From assembly GCF_027887165.1 (NCBI RefSeq), contig NC_077227.1:354911350-354975349 (forward strand): DNA of 64,000 nucleotides, written 5' to 3'. The notes beneath the pieces were generated by a model that saw nothing but the letters and a program-made list of their open reading frames with translations, did no database searches and was not told where the DNA came from. The DNA comes from Monodelphis domestica. Its lineage: Eukaryota; Chordata; Mammalia; Didelphimorphia; Didelphidae. The position numbers were made by a program, and so were the translations under genes. Shown here piece after piece: positions 40,313 to 57,130 of this stretch. The number at the start of each line of letters is the position of its first letter. The stretch's first letter is position 1.

Positions 40313-40316
<4 letters not shown>
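40284..40316 (+). promoter_or_regulatory. Upstream open reading frame 2 overlapping the MFAP3 start (ATGA)
   Basis: A 10-codon frame (MKNKILSSFS) ends with TGA at 40314-40316, overlapping the MFAP3 ATG at 40313 in an ATGA arrangement. Its own ATG has a weak context (T at -3). Confidence 0.5.
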
Positions 40317-44835
<4,519 letters not shown>

Positions 44836-45620
44836 CATTTGATCTTTTCAGAACTTAAAGGAGAACGTATCTAGGAAAACACAACCTGTCTCTTACAACA
44901 GTGACACACAGAAATTATTGAACTTTTTTGCAGAATGAAAATTGCCAAATCTCCCAGGGAAAATGCAATTTTTTTCCTATTTGATATTTCTCCTCTGTGA
45001 GTGCAAGTTCCCTAAATTTTATTTATAGACTCTGAGAATTTTAGAGCTAGAATAACTCTTAGAAATCAGTGTGGCAGGGGCAGCTAGGTTGTTCAGTGGT
45101 TAGAGAGCCAGGCATGGCTCAGTCAATCCTGGGTTCAAATTTGGCTTCAAAAGTCACTTGCCACCAATTGCCTAATTCATCCTCCTCTTCTGTCTTAGCA
45201 TCGATAGAAGGTAAGGATTGGGGGAGGGGGGGGAATCAGTGTGGCATAGTGAAAAATCAAACCAGAAGTCAGAAGACTAGCAATTGTAGTCCTTCTCCTT
45301 TTCTTTATTAGTTCTGCAGCCATGAACAATAATTTTACCTCTTAAATGGAGATCAAACTAAATTATCTCCAAGACACTCTGAAGCTCTAAAATTCTTTTA
45401 GCCATCATCTCTAAGCCAGCAAAGTTTTTAGCATATCCCAATAAGAAATCCTTCTGTAGACTCCTTAACTACCAGTTTAGGGATTTGGGAGAGGATTTTT
45501 TTCCCCAAATATTTTACCACATGGGTAGTATAATTACATATCCATGGTTTTACTGTATGATGAACTATGTATTGTATATGGGAGACTAATTTTACATATG
45601 AATAAATTACTTTTAATAAA
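44836..45620 (+). other. MFAP3: MFAP3 3' UTR, proximal part
   Basis: Follows the stop codon and contains a SINE (45066-45240) and a MIR remnant. Two AATAAA signals lie close together at 45601-45606 and 45615-45620 and would end a transcript with a UTR of about 0.8 kb. Confidence 0.55.
45066..45240 (+). mobile_element. Marsupial SINE inside the MFAP3 3' UTR
   Basis: Head GGGGCAGCTAGGTTGTTCAG, GTTCAAATTTGGCTTC, tail TCTTCTGTCTTAGCATCGAT. A MIR-like remnant (+) follows at 45242-45400. Confidence 0.7.
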
Positions 45621-47260
45621 TTGCTCCCGTTTGAAAGGTGTATGATAACTTTTAGGTCACCAAATTACCATAATGCATTGAAGGTAGTATTTGATAAAAT
45701 GGTTCACAAAAGTAATTCACCTAAGAAAAATTTTTTGATGTTTTATTTGAAATAAGAACAGTATCCAACTTTCTCTGGTATAAATTATGAAACAAAGATT
45801 TTAAATTCATTTTTCATAGACTAACTTTGGATAAAAAGATTGTGTGGGAGAAATCCCATTTTAATCATGAATGTGAAAACAATTTCTAAGTCTTTGAAAG
45901 TTGATAGAGTATCTACCCATAGTCATTTAAGTATGGCAGTGAATGTTGTCTTTCCACATCCCCCAACCTTATTTGTATTTGAATTTGAAGACAGGGCTGC
46001 ATTAGGGCCCAGTTAGAAGAAATTCAAGAGGTTTGCTAAGGAGTCATACTTTAATGGAAAAGATTATGAAGTCTGTATTGTTTAATTTGATACCTTATAG
46101 GGTCAATTTCATCGATGTGTATATATCTTCCACCAACTTACAATTGCTATGGCCAAAGAAATTCATTACCTGGAAAGCCAGCCTTTTGGTGATAAGCCTC
46201 TTCTGAATTTCATGGACTTGTTGAATGACAGACACATACATAATCCATCATTTGTCCCTTTCAGCTCAGTAGACTCTACTATGGAGCTAACCAGGGATGG
46301 TTTTAAAGGACGTAGACTCACCTCTATGGCATGATGAGCCATAGCATTGGGATGTTAGTGGAAGTCAGTTACATTCCTGTATAAAATGTAAATGCCAATT
46401 GGTCTTAGAGTTCTCAAAGCATGTATTTTATAACATGGGATTTGTGGTTCAGTTGTAAATATGAACCATTCAGATTGCATTTCTTATTTGAGATATGGTG
46501 TTATTATCTCTCATAAACATGCTACAGATTTTCTTTCAGTTCCTGAAAGTACTGTGCCATATAATTTTAAGAACTTGGCAACTAAAGCACTATTTAGTAC
46601 CTCACATTTCTCTCATTTGGCTTCCAATTATTGAAACATAACTGGAAAAAACGGTTCCTAAGGGGAACATTTAGAGAAAATTTGATCAGGATTTAATTTC
46701 TCATATCAGAGAAAGGATGGCAGAAAATACAATGAGTAACCTGATAAAGATAATCATTCCCTTTGTCTTGGTTGATCAGAAGTAACTCATCTGCCTTAGA
46801 AAGGAACAGATCTGTGAATGCTTGGATCAGATGCCATTAAGGAAAAAAAAGAGATGATGCATCTATTTATGAGCCAGTGAAAATTGGAGTATTCTTAGCT
46901 AACAGACCTGTATTTCTACAAGTCTTTTTTCCCATAGATTTGGCCATGGAGCAAAGATTTTTTTTCTTTTTAACATTTGAAAGTTTCAGACCAACTCTAT
47001 TTTCCCACTATTACTATTATGTTGGAAGAATTAGCAAAATGTTTTTTATTTAGGTGATCTAGCACACTGTTTTATGTCCCAGATGCTGGCTTTGACCTAA
47101 AGACATACAACTTGAGCAAAAAATATTTCATTTTCTAGAATGCAACTGCCTTAATACAGAAAATAGCTTCAAATGAAATATATTGGTAGTAGAATAATGA
47201 TTAGTGTCCTACAAAATGACACCCCAATTTGATGAATTTGTTTTCTGCATAGTTTCCCAT
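45621..47260. other. Unannotated AT-rich sequence after MFAP3
   Basis: No repeat recognised with confidence; it could be long 3' UTR. Short open frames here are not supported. Confidence 0.35.
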
Positions 47261-47265
47261 TAAAC

Positions 47266-47407
47266 TGTAATAACTAAAATAGTGCGAGCCATAAACTGTG
47301 GCAGTTAAAAGCGTGGAAGAACTAAATTGTAAGAGTTAAAATAAACTGTTACATTTAAAATAGTGGAAGATATAAATTATAGTAGATATAAGAGTGGGTG
47401 AACAAAT
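47266..47407. repeat. Degenerate 31-bp tandem array at the LTR edge
   Basis: Units: 47266-47296 (31), 47297-47327 (31), 47328-47346 (19), 47347-47377 (31), 47378-47407 (30). Pattern TGTnnnAnTTAAAAnAGTGG then AAGAnATAAAT. Confidence 0.85.
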
Positions 47408-48421
47408 TTAAGACCGCAGAAAATATGTTTCACTACAGTGTCTTGGTTTTAAATCAAATATAAGGTGGTCGCCAGGGAAATATTCCCAATCATGAATATA
47501 CCCAAGTCAACTGGGTTTTATAGAGAATTTAATAATACAATGAGAAATTAAAGAAAAGAGAGAGAGAGAAAAAGGAAATAAGTATGAAGGGCCTTAAGCC
47601 AACATGGCCTAGACCTGAGTCTTGAGAGAGAGAGATAATTTAGTCAGTCTTTTATCACTCACCACAAGGTCTGTCTAAGCAAGGATTCTAGTGACAGAGT
47701 CTCATCAGAGAGAGTTCCAGCCAGAGTCCTCCTCAAAGAGCCTTCCAGCCAGAGACTGTTTCAAAGGGCCTCTCTCAAGAGCCTCCAGAGGGACAGAGTC
47801 CCCTCAGAGGAGCTCCAGCGAGACCTCCTTAGAGATTGTCCTTCAAGAGCTTCCCTTCTCCAGAGCCTCTCTCAAGATATCTTTCAAAAGGATTCTCTTC
47901 TCAAGCGATCCTCATAAGAGATTCCTTCTCAAGAGAATCTCTTTCTTATATAGGGGGTTTTTCTCCTATGTCACCTCCCCTAAGTCCTTACATCTACCAA
48001 TCACAGTAGACGTTTTCCAAAGGACAACCCATTCTAAAAACACTGCTGGGTCGACTAATCCCTTTAGTAAGTTTGTAACAGAAAAAACTTCTGAATAAGT
48101 TTTCACCTCTTTGCTCCTGGCAAGTTTACAAGTTGCCTCACCCTTAATAGGTACTTAGCACCCCATTGTATTAATTCTAAAAATAGGCATGGCTTAAAGA
48201 ACTTTTTGCCTCATTTAAAGTACTTTCATTGTTTAGCAAGGAGTTCTCTCCCCTAAAGTAGTCTTAAGTATGGGTGGAGTAGAGGTCCTCCCATTTCTGA
48301 TCCAAGTAGAGTTCTCACTGTCAAAATGGGGAATGTTCCCAGTAGGGAATTGTTCCAATGGAGAATTCCCCAATGTGGAAATTTTCAACATTCACAAGTC
48401 TGAGAAATTTCAAGATTCACA
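47266..48421 (-). mobile_element. Long solo LTR fossil (about 1.16 kb)
   Basis: On the minus strand it runs TGTGAATCTTGAAATTTC ... ACTATTTTAGTTATTACA, i.e. TG...CA. A TATA-like CTATATAAG (plus 47947-47955) is followed by a CT/GA-rich R-U5-like part. Flanks TAAAC (47261-47265) and AAAAC (48422-48426) may be a 5-bp duplication with one change. No internal coding region. It holds a 31-bp tandem array at its 3' end and a second GAG/CTC-rich degenerate array at 47690-47945. Family not identified. Confidence 0.6.
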
Positions 48422-48719
48422 AAAACATACAACTTGATGAAAGGTAGCCAACTAACAAGGATGTGAAATGAGAATATTTTGAAAGAATATGAGTAACTTG
48501 GTTTTGAAGCAAATGTGGCTTAATTGTGAACAACATAGAGATAGCAGTTCTGTTGGGAGTAACAGTAGGTCAACAATTAAACTGAGTTGTTATCTCAGGC
48601 ATCCCTCCTTCTCACCAGCATCATTGATTCCACAAAAATAAATAGGGCAGAATTATATTATGAGGAAGTTGTATTCAAAGTTCCAGCTCAAATTCAAGTC
48701 ATCATCAGCCACTTTGCAT

Positions 48720-49160
48720 CTCAGGCAAACAGATAAATGATGTTTTATTTCAGAATTTTACAGTGTTATATTGAGTTTTTTGATTATCACATTAGTCATT
48801 TCAAATGTTTGATCTGGGTAATGTTATACAAAGTAACCCTATACTGCTTAGCACATGTTCTAAGGAAGAAGAAACTATGTTTATTATCATACTCTGTATT
48901 TATTATTCATATATTGTAGAGTTTTAACTTTTTGTAAAATTCCTTCTGAGATAAAACTACAGTTTTTGGACAATCACTGTAGTATATTTCTCTTTTTAGC
49001 CTGACTTGACTTTTTAAGTAATATAAAATGCTGTGTATAATATTTCTAAAATAGTTTCATCATGGGCATTTGTAATTTTTAAATTGTATTCTGATTTATG
49101 AATAAGCAGAAATGTCTATCAATGGTAAGCTTACAGAATAAATTTTACAAAAAATGAAGC
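48720..49160 (+). other. MFAP3: Possible distal MFAP3 3' UTR end
   Basis: AT-rich unique sequence ending with AATAAA at 49137-49142. Human MFAP3 mRNA has a long 3' UTR, so read-through to here is possible, but it would have to cross the LTR at 47266-48421. Confidence 0.25.
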
Positions 49161-50165
49161 ATTTTCTCTTCTCATTAAAATATATTAAGAGATTTCATTA
49201 CCCTTCAAGAAGATACTGGTCCAGGTGTAGGCTGTCCAACTTGTGGCATCAGGCTTTTTGGTGTGTCGTTACAACAAAATTGTTGCTATTAAAACATTTT
49301 GTCATGTTTTAGTGACCTGGCCTCAGGCCTGGGTGCCCAGTTTCTTACCAGCTGTCTAGATAAATATTTTTAAATGATTGGCTATTATTAAGTTAGGAGG
49401 TATAGTTTCAACAAATATAATTAGAATATGAAGTTGAGCCTCAAATAAAATGATGAATTTCAAACTATTTTCAATTTATTTCCTTTGTCTCCTGATCTCT
49501 ATGCATTTAAAAATTTTTATTTGAGATTTTTGTGTATATGTTGTAATTACATTCAGTATATGTTAATGTTCATAAATTGCTGACTGTTTTTCATGACTTC
49601 ACATCAGCTATATTATATTTCTTCAAACTGTTCATGTTAGTATTTTTGTTTTTTGCATGAAAGTATTCCATATTACTTTGATTCCCACTCCCTAAACTTT
49701 AGACATATTTTTTCTAGTGTTTTTACTTTTACATATGACCTAACTGGGCATATTTTTATTCAGATAAGCCCTTTTTATGTTTTAAATATATCTTTGGAAT
49801 ATACATGTAGTCCCAGCAGGATTTCTGATTTAAGGTATGTTCACTTTCATGATTGATTGTTTTCTCAAAAGCTTGCATGGAACTACAGTCACACTGACAA
49901 CAAAACATGGGGACAAAACTGTGTCTCCATGACCCTAAAACATTGTACTTTATAGATTTTTGCCAACTTGATTGTCAGCTGATAATTCAAAGTTGTTCTA
50001 GTTATAATTTCTATTATTAGGAGAAGTACCATGTCATAGCATATCTTAGAGTCGAGAAAGCATGTTTTAAGTCCAACATCTGATGTGTTGTCTGTATTAC
50101 CCTGGACTTAATTTTTAGCAGTGCTTGAGGCAATTCTCAAAGACTATTTTAAAATTATTTGGCCA
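49160..50165. other. Intergenic, little recognised
   Basis: A weak antisense L1 3'-UTR-like scrap may lie at 49490-49700 (AAAGTATTCCATATTACTTT). No gene signal. Confidence 0.3.
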
Positions 50166-50169
50166 TTTC

Positions 50170-50810
50170 TCTATTAGGATTAGAGACAGGGAAAAGGAAA
50201 TAGAGCAATGAACTGGGAATCAAGAGTTAAATTCAGACGCTAGCTCTCCACTTCTTAGTAATCCTGGTGGCTCTTTGTGTGTATTTTTATGTTACTGTTC
50301 AGTAAATGTTACTGCTGCCACCACCTCCAAATAAACTAGTATTCAAGTACCAATATAGTACCCATCAATGGTGGGGAGAACCTTGTAACAAATGTTAGTC
50401 AAGAAAAACAAATTCCTACATTGGCCATATCCAAAATAGTACTAGTGCCTTACAACTGTGCCAAAGGTAGGGCTGACTTTGTTTAGCCCTATTTTGCAAA
50501 GCCAAGGAAACAGTTCAGGCTAAATTACTTCAAAGGTCACATAGCAAGGAAATAGCAAAGCAGAATTTTAAACTAACTCCAAATCTGGTTCTCTTTTTTT
50601 ATATTCTTTCATATATGATAGAGACAATGTAGTCTAGTAAAAAAAAAAAAAGCATTGTACTATGACTTAGGAGACCTACCCTAGCTGATAGTTTTCTGAA
50701 TGGACTTTGGTAGGTCACAACCTGCTTGGGCCTCAGTTCCTAATCTGTAAAATGAAGGATTTGTTCCAACTCACCTCAAAACTCAAAGAAGCTCATTCCC
50801 AGGAGGGGAG
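50170..50810 (+). repeat. Two MIR-like SINEs
   Basis: 50170-50300 (AATGAACTGGGAATCAAGAG) and 50620-50810 (GGCCTCAGTTCCTAATCTGT). Confidence 0.5.
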
Positions 50811-51089
50811 AGAAAGAACATGATTCATGTAACCATGGAAAAATATTCTAAATTAATTAAATTTTTTAAAAAGCTCATTCCTTCTTATACTACAAATTTG
50901 GAAACTTCAGCTCTTCAAGGCAGGGATAGAACAAATTAGGAGCATTCTCACAATACTTTCAAGTTCAGTTACTCTATAGGTGATCACTAGACTTTATGTT
51001 TGAACACTGAAAAATGACAGCACATGGAGCAATGTATATCTACCTACTTTGGAGCAACAGAAGGCTTAATTTTGTGTCAATGTTAGAGA

Positions 51090-51345
51090 TGCTTGAGGCA
51101 GCATGAGGCACAGTGGATAGAGCTCTGGGCTTGGAGTTAGAAAGATCAGAATTCAAATCCAAGCTGTGTGACCCTGGGCAAGCCACTTAACCTCTATTTG
51201 CCTCAGTTTCCCCAGCTATATAATGGAGGTAATAACAGCACATACCTCATAGGGTTATTGTGAGATCAAATGAGATACTTGTAAAATGCAAAGTCCTTAG
51301 CACAATGCTTGGCACAAAGTGCTTTCTTTGCGTCTTACCTTCCCT
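51090..51345 (+). mobile_element. tRNA-derived CORE/MIR SINE, nearly whole
   Basis: GAGGCACAGTGGATAGAGCT, GTGTGACCCTGGGCAAGCCA, GTTATTGTGAGATCAAATGA, CTTAGCACAATGCTTGGCAC. A CCTTCCC-rich tract follows to 51390, and MIR scraps at 51520-51640 and 52140-52232. Confidence 0.7.
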
Positions 51346-52234
51346 CCCCTCCCTTGCCTTCTCTCCTCTCTTTCCCTTCCCTTCCATGATTGAATGACCA
51401 ATATCAAGACCACACCTTTTCTGATCAGTGTTCCTGCTTGGTTAGACCATATCTGAGTACAGTAACACTGCCTCAACCTAAACCTCTCCAGTTAAATTAA
51501 TGCAGTTGAAGATCACAGTGAGAAACAGCAGAATGGACATTGAGCTGGTCTCAGGAAGATTCAAGTCCTTTTCACACACAAGTGACTAAAACCAAGCCCC
51601 TTAAGCCCTCAGTGCCCCCAGGCAACTAAAAATATAAATTAAAAACAAGTTGTTTATCTGCATCATTAGAGGAAGTTTCTACCCAGAGTTTCTTACACCA
51701 ATAAAAACAAGTATGGACAAAATGAACTTCTTTTGATTACCACAGCATAGTATTCCATTGAATTTGTAATCATCTTACATGAATTGGTACCTCGGCTACA
51801 GTTGCTGAAGCATAGTTCAATAATGGATTGACAGTTGACCCAAACTATGTTTCCTGAAGATGTGGTTATCATAAAGAAGAGGCATCAGTAAATGTTTGAC
51901 ATAATTCCTCATGTGAATTGTATTGTGTGGTATTAGCTATCCCCCTGCAGTGGGGGGTAGAGGGTGGGGAGAATAATAAGATCCTTCAGGAATATATCAA
52001 TGTCTTATCAAATTTACTAATTCAAATTTAGATTGAGGATTAAACTTTCATTCTCATGTTGAGGCTAGAGACACCAGCAATGTGACCTTAGTTAGTGCAC
52101 ATTAAAATATAAAAGTAGGCATTTGTCTCCTTGATATATCTTTAATTTAAAGAGCTGAGTTTGAATCCACTCTTTGCCCCTTAACAAACTGTGTCCTTGA
52201 GCAAATCGCCTCACTTCCTCAAGCTTCAGTTTAT

Positions 52235-52700
52235 AAGTGTTCTCCAAACTTTTTTTGATCATGTATCCATCAGTAAAATTTTTTAGCCTAAATCTCCAAT
52301 AATGTATATTATTTATAAATTTCATGTACTACTGTATTAATAATTCTATAAATATAAAATATAATAATTTAACATTAAGGATGGGTGAAATATTTAATAA
52401 TTCAAAAATGCCTTCTAAAAAATGACATTTTAGTGAATAAAGCAATTGAACATACTTTATTATTTCTGAAAAAAACCTTGTACACCAATTCAAAGATTTC
52501 ATTCTAAGTTCAATTTTATTTTGATAACTGATTGGCATAGCTGGCACAAAGATATGTAGATCCAAGTAAAAGAAGTGCATTATTGGCTGTGTTTACTACA
52601 TCATATTGGGCATTTTTCAGCCCCTAACACCAGTTATTTAAAAGTTTTTGTTTAAATTTGGATAGTAAATTTCCATGTTCCCTGTTGTCAATTTTTGCAA
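52235..52700 (+). mobile_element. hAT-like left-end fragment
   Basis: AGTGTTCTCCAAACTTTTTT followed by long AT-rich sequence resembles a hAT left end. A candidate right end is listed separately. Confidence 0.35.
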
Positions 52701-52859
52701 ATGAATCAGAAGATGTTTGATTTCTATATTTTTAACACATGTGAGTTCAAAACCCACAGAAACTCTTTGGAAAAAACTTCAAGTTAAAAAATTTCCAAAT
52801 TTTTTAAATGTTCAGATAGTAGAATTTTTATAAGTAACACATCATTTTCAACAACCCAG

Positions 52860-53300
52860 GAAGTAAGCATGCAGAAGATGGTCACTGCTGTCAAACACTA
52901 CAGGAAGGTAAAGGATAAAGAAAGATTGAAGAAAGGCTGTCAGATGTAGCAATTAAGAGATTATTTGTAACTCTGAGGAACAATTATAACAAGGAAATTG
53001 GGAACTTAGGAAACATCAAAAGGATAATGGTGCTGTCAGAACAAATAAGGAAGTTCAAAAAAGGGGGTGGTTTGGAGGGAAAGAACAAAATGAGATCTGC
53101 CATGCACAATGCAAGCCATCCATGTCTACTACTTGTGTGACTTTGCCCCATCAAAAATAAAACAGAAGAGGGGAGAGAGAATAGGCAGGGCAGAGATCCA
53201 CTCTTACCAGCTATTTTCATGGAATTCAGAGCCCATCTAGGAGAAGGAAGTCTACTGAAGCCACAAGATGATTGGGTAGGAGGTAGTATACAGGAACAAG
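52860..53300. repeat. Ancient interspersed repeat piece
   Basis: CTGTCAAACACTACAGGAAG, TCAGATGTAGCAATTAAGAG; same family as 62480-63700. Confidence 0.35.
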
Positions 53301-53499
53301 GGAAGGAATTTTCCCGTAAAACTTGCTCAGCTACTACAGGTGCTCAGGACTCTCCCCAGATCGACACAGTCTAAAAAAGGAGAGGCTTGGAACTGACTTG
53401 CCTAGCCAGTGAGAAGACAACTGTTGGGTAAAAAAATGGTTTGAAGAAATACAAAAATTATCACCATGATAGTGAAGGAGTGATATGGCTGTTTCGATG

Positions 53500-53569
53500 A
53501 TTAGTCCTGAAGTTGTCTACTGTGGTGAGGGTGGAATATGACCCGATAGCCCTCACTTTGGAAACCACT
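53500..53569 (-). mobile_element. hAT-like terminal repeat
   Basis: In reverse: CAGTGGTTTCCAAAGTGAGG, a typical hAT terminus. No partner is confirmed. From 53580 to 54660 nothing is recognised. Confidence 0.35.
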
Positions 53570-54661
53570 GAACTATAAAGTGAAAATAACTTCTCTGCCT
53601 CTCACAAATGAGAAGGTGGATATAAAAGTTTGGGACCATAAAACATTGTATGAATGTGGACTATTTGTATTATATATTTACAGAATTATCAAGTTGGGAA
53701 AAACTTCTTTTAAGTGCTTATAAAAAGTCCTCTACTATTTGATCATGGTATGGAGATAGACCTGGGTTCTCAAGGACTATACCAGTCAAGTGCAAACTCT
53801 AGCAGGTTCTACACAACTTTGGGTTTGGTTTTGGAAATAGACCATGATTGCTTTCTGAAAACTAGTTGAGCTAAGTATGAGGAGACTTAATACCAGTAGA
53901 CCAACCATTAGGTACTGAATTCTCTAGTTGTAACAGCCCTAAAGTGTCTTTTGGCTTTGACAAGTCCTGCCTCTAGAGTGACTGTGGCAGAAAAGGTGCT
54001 TTAAAAAGTGTTTTTTAAAAATTATCTTGGATTTAAACCATTTATGACAATTGGGACTAAAAATGGAAGTTCTTTGTTCCAGTGAGTAGACATCTTCTTC
54101 AACTCAATCTTATTAATATAGACATTCTTGCCATAAATTATAACCATATGAAAAAGCTGTAGCTCAATGGAATGATGACTTATTGTCCTAGGAGGCTCAA
54201 ATAAAGGAATTAGCAGTTATGTGCCTCAAGGAAATGAGAAATGCCATTTCACAAGACACTAGGTCATATAATACAGCTAATCAGATGAACATTTATTCCA
54301 AAAACATGGAAATCATAGTTTTTATATTTAGAAATGGAAGAGACATTATATATTATGTGGTCGATTTATAACTGGCATTTGTATAGTAATTTTAGGCTTT
54401 CAGTGTTGTAAAGATTAAAATTAATAACCAATATTCCAAGTATTATTTTAATACTATTTATTAAAATCAACTTAGAGCAAAGAGGAATTTTAAAAACTCT
54501 ATCAAGCACCCCAAATGCTCCCTCCTCCCCACTAGTCTGAGCCCAGAGAGCCCACACATGGGCAGAAACTGAAACTCAAAACTCCACCCACATAAGGAGA
54601 TGCACAAACAGGAAAAGAAAAAGAGGATTGTGGGAAATGTAGTCTCTAGGGTTCAAGATTC

Positions 54662-54666
<5 letters not shown>

Positions 54667-54755
<89 letters not shown>
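54667..54755. repeat. (CT)20(AT)24 compound microsatellite
   Basis: Pure CT repeat 54667-54706 running directly into pure TA repeat 54707-54755. Confidence 0.97.
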
Positions 54756-54757
<2 letters not shown>

Positions 54758-54964
54758 CCTGTGATCCTTTGGGAGACCAGTCTCCCCAGTGGAGCATGAA
54801 AACATAACTAACTTATAACTTGAACTAGAGGTATATACAAATATTACAGTTTTTGAAGGGAAATTACAATAATTTGGGGATAAGAGTAAAATAAAAGGGA
54901 AAACCAATAATAGGTGCACTGACAAAAAGCCAATTGGGGGCAGTCCCCTTTGGCATAAGAATGT

Positions 54965-55150
54965 ACTCTACATCCATTGCTTCACTTCAGATTCACACAA
55001 ACCCTGTGAACTAAATTATTCTCACTTTCCAAATGAAGGAAAAGGCTCAGAATGTTAAGTGACTTATCTAGGGTCATACAGCTAGTAAGTGTCAGATTTA
55101 AATCCAAGTTTACTTGATTCCAACTTCAATTCTCAATATACTTCACTTGA
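54965..55150 (-). repeat. MIR-like SINE
   Basis: TTAAGTGACTTATCTAGGGT, CATACAGCTAGTAAGTGTCA. Confidence 0.6.
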
Positions 55151-55344
55151 CAACCCCAACCATACTGTTGAATAATTATAACTTAAACACCATCACCCTT
55201 TACAAAGGATAAGGAGGAAAAGGAAACTCTATAAAGAACTCAACAAGATCCTCCAAAATAAATCAACTTGTACTTAAATGTTTGTTAATATTAATGCAAG
55301 AATCAACATAAGGGAATAAGTATTTCTACATCATCTACTATGTG

Positions 55345-55550
55345 TCTAGGTGGCTCAGTGGATAGAATGTTGGGCCTGGATCTGAGCTTAAACATTCACC
55401 AGCTTGTGTTACCTTAGGCAAGTCACTTAACCTCTGTTTGCTTTAATCCATTGGAGGAGGAAATGGCAAAACACTCCAATGTCTTTGTCGAGAAACACCC
55501 ATAAAGGGTCATGAAGTCAGACACAGCTAAACAACTCAACAACTTGTCAT
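55345..55550 (+). mobile_element. Marsupial SINE with ACTCCAATGTCTTTG tail
   Basis: Head TCTAGGTGGCTCAGTGGATA, core GGCAAGTCACTTAACCTCTG, tail GGAAATGGCAAAACACTCCA and GGGTCATGAAGTCAGACACA. Confidence 0.8.
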
Positions 55551-55770
55551 ACATTGTGCTAAGTACTTTACAGATACCTCATTTGAAACAACAACCCTAT
55601 GAGATGGGTACTATTTTACAGGTGAGAAAATAGAAGCAAATAGAGGTTATGTGACTTGCCCAGGGTCACATAGCTAGTATGTGTCTGAGGACTGGATTTG
55701 AATCAACTCAGGTCTTCCTGACTCCAGGCCCAGTGTTCTATCCACTGTACCACCTCTATGCTTTTATGGT
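55551..55770 (-). repeat. MIR3-like SINE
   Basis: GTGACTTGCCCAGGGTCACA, CAGGTCTTCCTGACTCCAGG, TATCCACTGTACCACCT. Confidence 0.75.
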
Positions 55771-55779
55771 GAAAAAAAA

Positions 55780-56930
55780 TATAGAAGTAGGAATCAGAAT
55801 TAATAAAAAGTAGCCAAAGTCTTGCAGACCAGTGGTGTCAAAAATAGAAATGAGATTGGTAAACCATACATAAAGGATTCTTGCAGTCTGCATATTGACT
55901 TAATATTTTTATTTTGTTAAATATTTTCCAATAACATCTTAATCTGTTCTGACTGTACTGGGGAGTGTCAATGGCAGCATCTAGCTCTTGGATATTCAAG
56001 AATAAAGAATAGGGTAAAACTGAACTGATTAAGTATCAATTTAAGATTGTAAAGGTCAGAAAATTAAACCAGAGCAGAGGTAACATGTTGCCTGGGAGTG
56101 TATTGAGGAATAAAGAGCCTAGAAATCAGGGTAAGAATTGTTTAAGGATTTAGAAAGAAATTAAGGAATTAGAAGGCCAGGGAATTGGAGAGAACAATAA
56201 CATGTATCTCAAGATCTCCTAGTAGAGGGGCAAGGGTTGGGGTAGAGAGGAAGACTGAGAGAGGATTCCTTGAGAAAGGAAAGAGAATAATCTGGGAACC
56301 AGTACTTAACTGCTACCAGGATCTGGATAAAATCACATATGAACATCAATTCAAATATCAGAACTTCAAAGGAGAGGCAACTTCCAAGTGATGGTGGAAG
56401 ATGGAGGATCTGGAAGTGGCAGTGGGGAACAAGGAATATTCTGATACCCAGCTCCAGGATGGGAGTGGGGTGAGGATAGGGAAGATGAGTGGCTAAAGGT
56501 ACAACCAGTACTGAAAAGTAAAGCCAGGAAGGATCCAGGTCTTTATGAGTGCCAGAAGATGGAAGGGCCCTTAGAGGAAGAAGTCTTAAGATGAAGGGTA
56601 CAAAGGATGAATGAGGAAGGACTAGATTGTGATATGAATGTCAGAGAGCAAAGATAAAAATCAATAATAAAATGAATAAAATTAAGAGCACATATCAAAC
56701 AATCTAAACAACTCCATCCTACTTCAATGAAATATTAACTGAAAAATGGGGAGTGAATCAATAACATTGACACCAACTGTCATTTCCAAAAGAAGTTTAA
56801 CCATTTGAAATCAATCACCACAATGAGACCAAGAGCCTAGATATCACCTTAGTAAACATTTGTTCTCCTCACCAAAATATGTATAAGGATACCTAGATAG
56901 AAAGGAAGAAGGATTTTTAAGCACCTTCCA
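55780..56930. other. Unclassified purine-rich sequence
   Basis: 56090-56650 is GA-rich with ancient-repeat flavour (GGATCCAGGTCTTTATGAG) but no family is recognised. An open frame at 56185-56391 is not supported. Confidence 0.3.
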
Positions 56931-57130
56931 TTATTTACCTACTCACTTTAGAAATATCTCATTTTTGATCTTCACAGCAATAGGAATTAAGTATTATTAT
57001 CCTCATTTTACACATGATAAAACAGACAAATAGAAGTGAAGTGACTTAGTCATGGTCACACAGCTAGTGCCAGAGACAAATTTGAACTCATTTTCCTCAT
57101 TCCAACCGAGAGCTCTATCCACTGACCACA
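56930..57130 (-). repeat. MIR-like SINE
   Basis: TATCCTCATTTTACACATGA, GTCACACAGCTAGTGCCAGA. Nothing is recognised from 57130 to 58040. Confidence 0.6.

Noticed and set aside
47691-48098. A 135-codon Ser-rich frame
   Set aside because: It lies antisense within the LTR fossil and is produced by its CTC/GAG-rich array.
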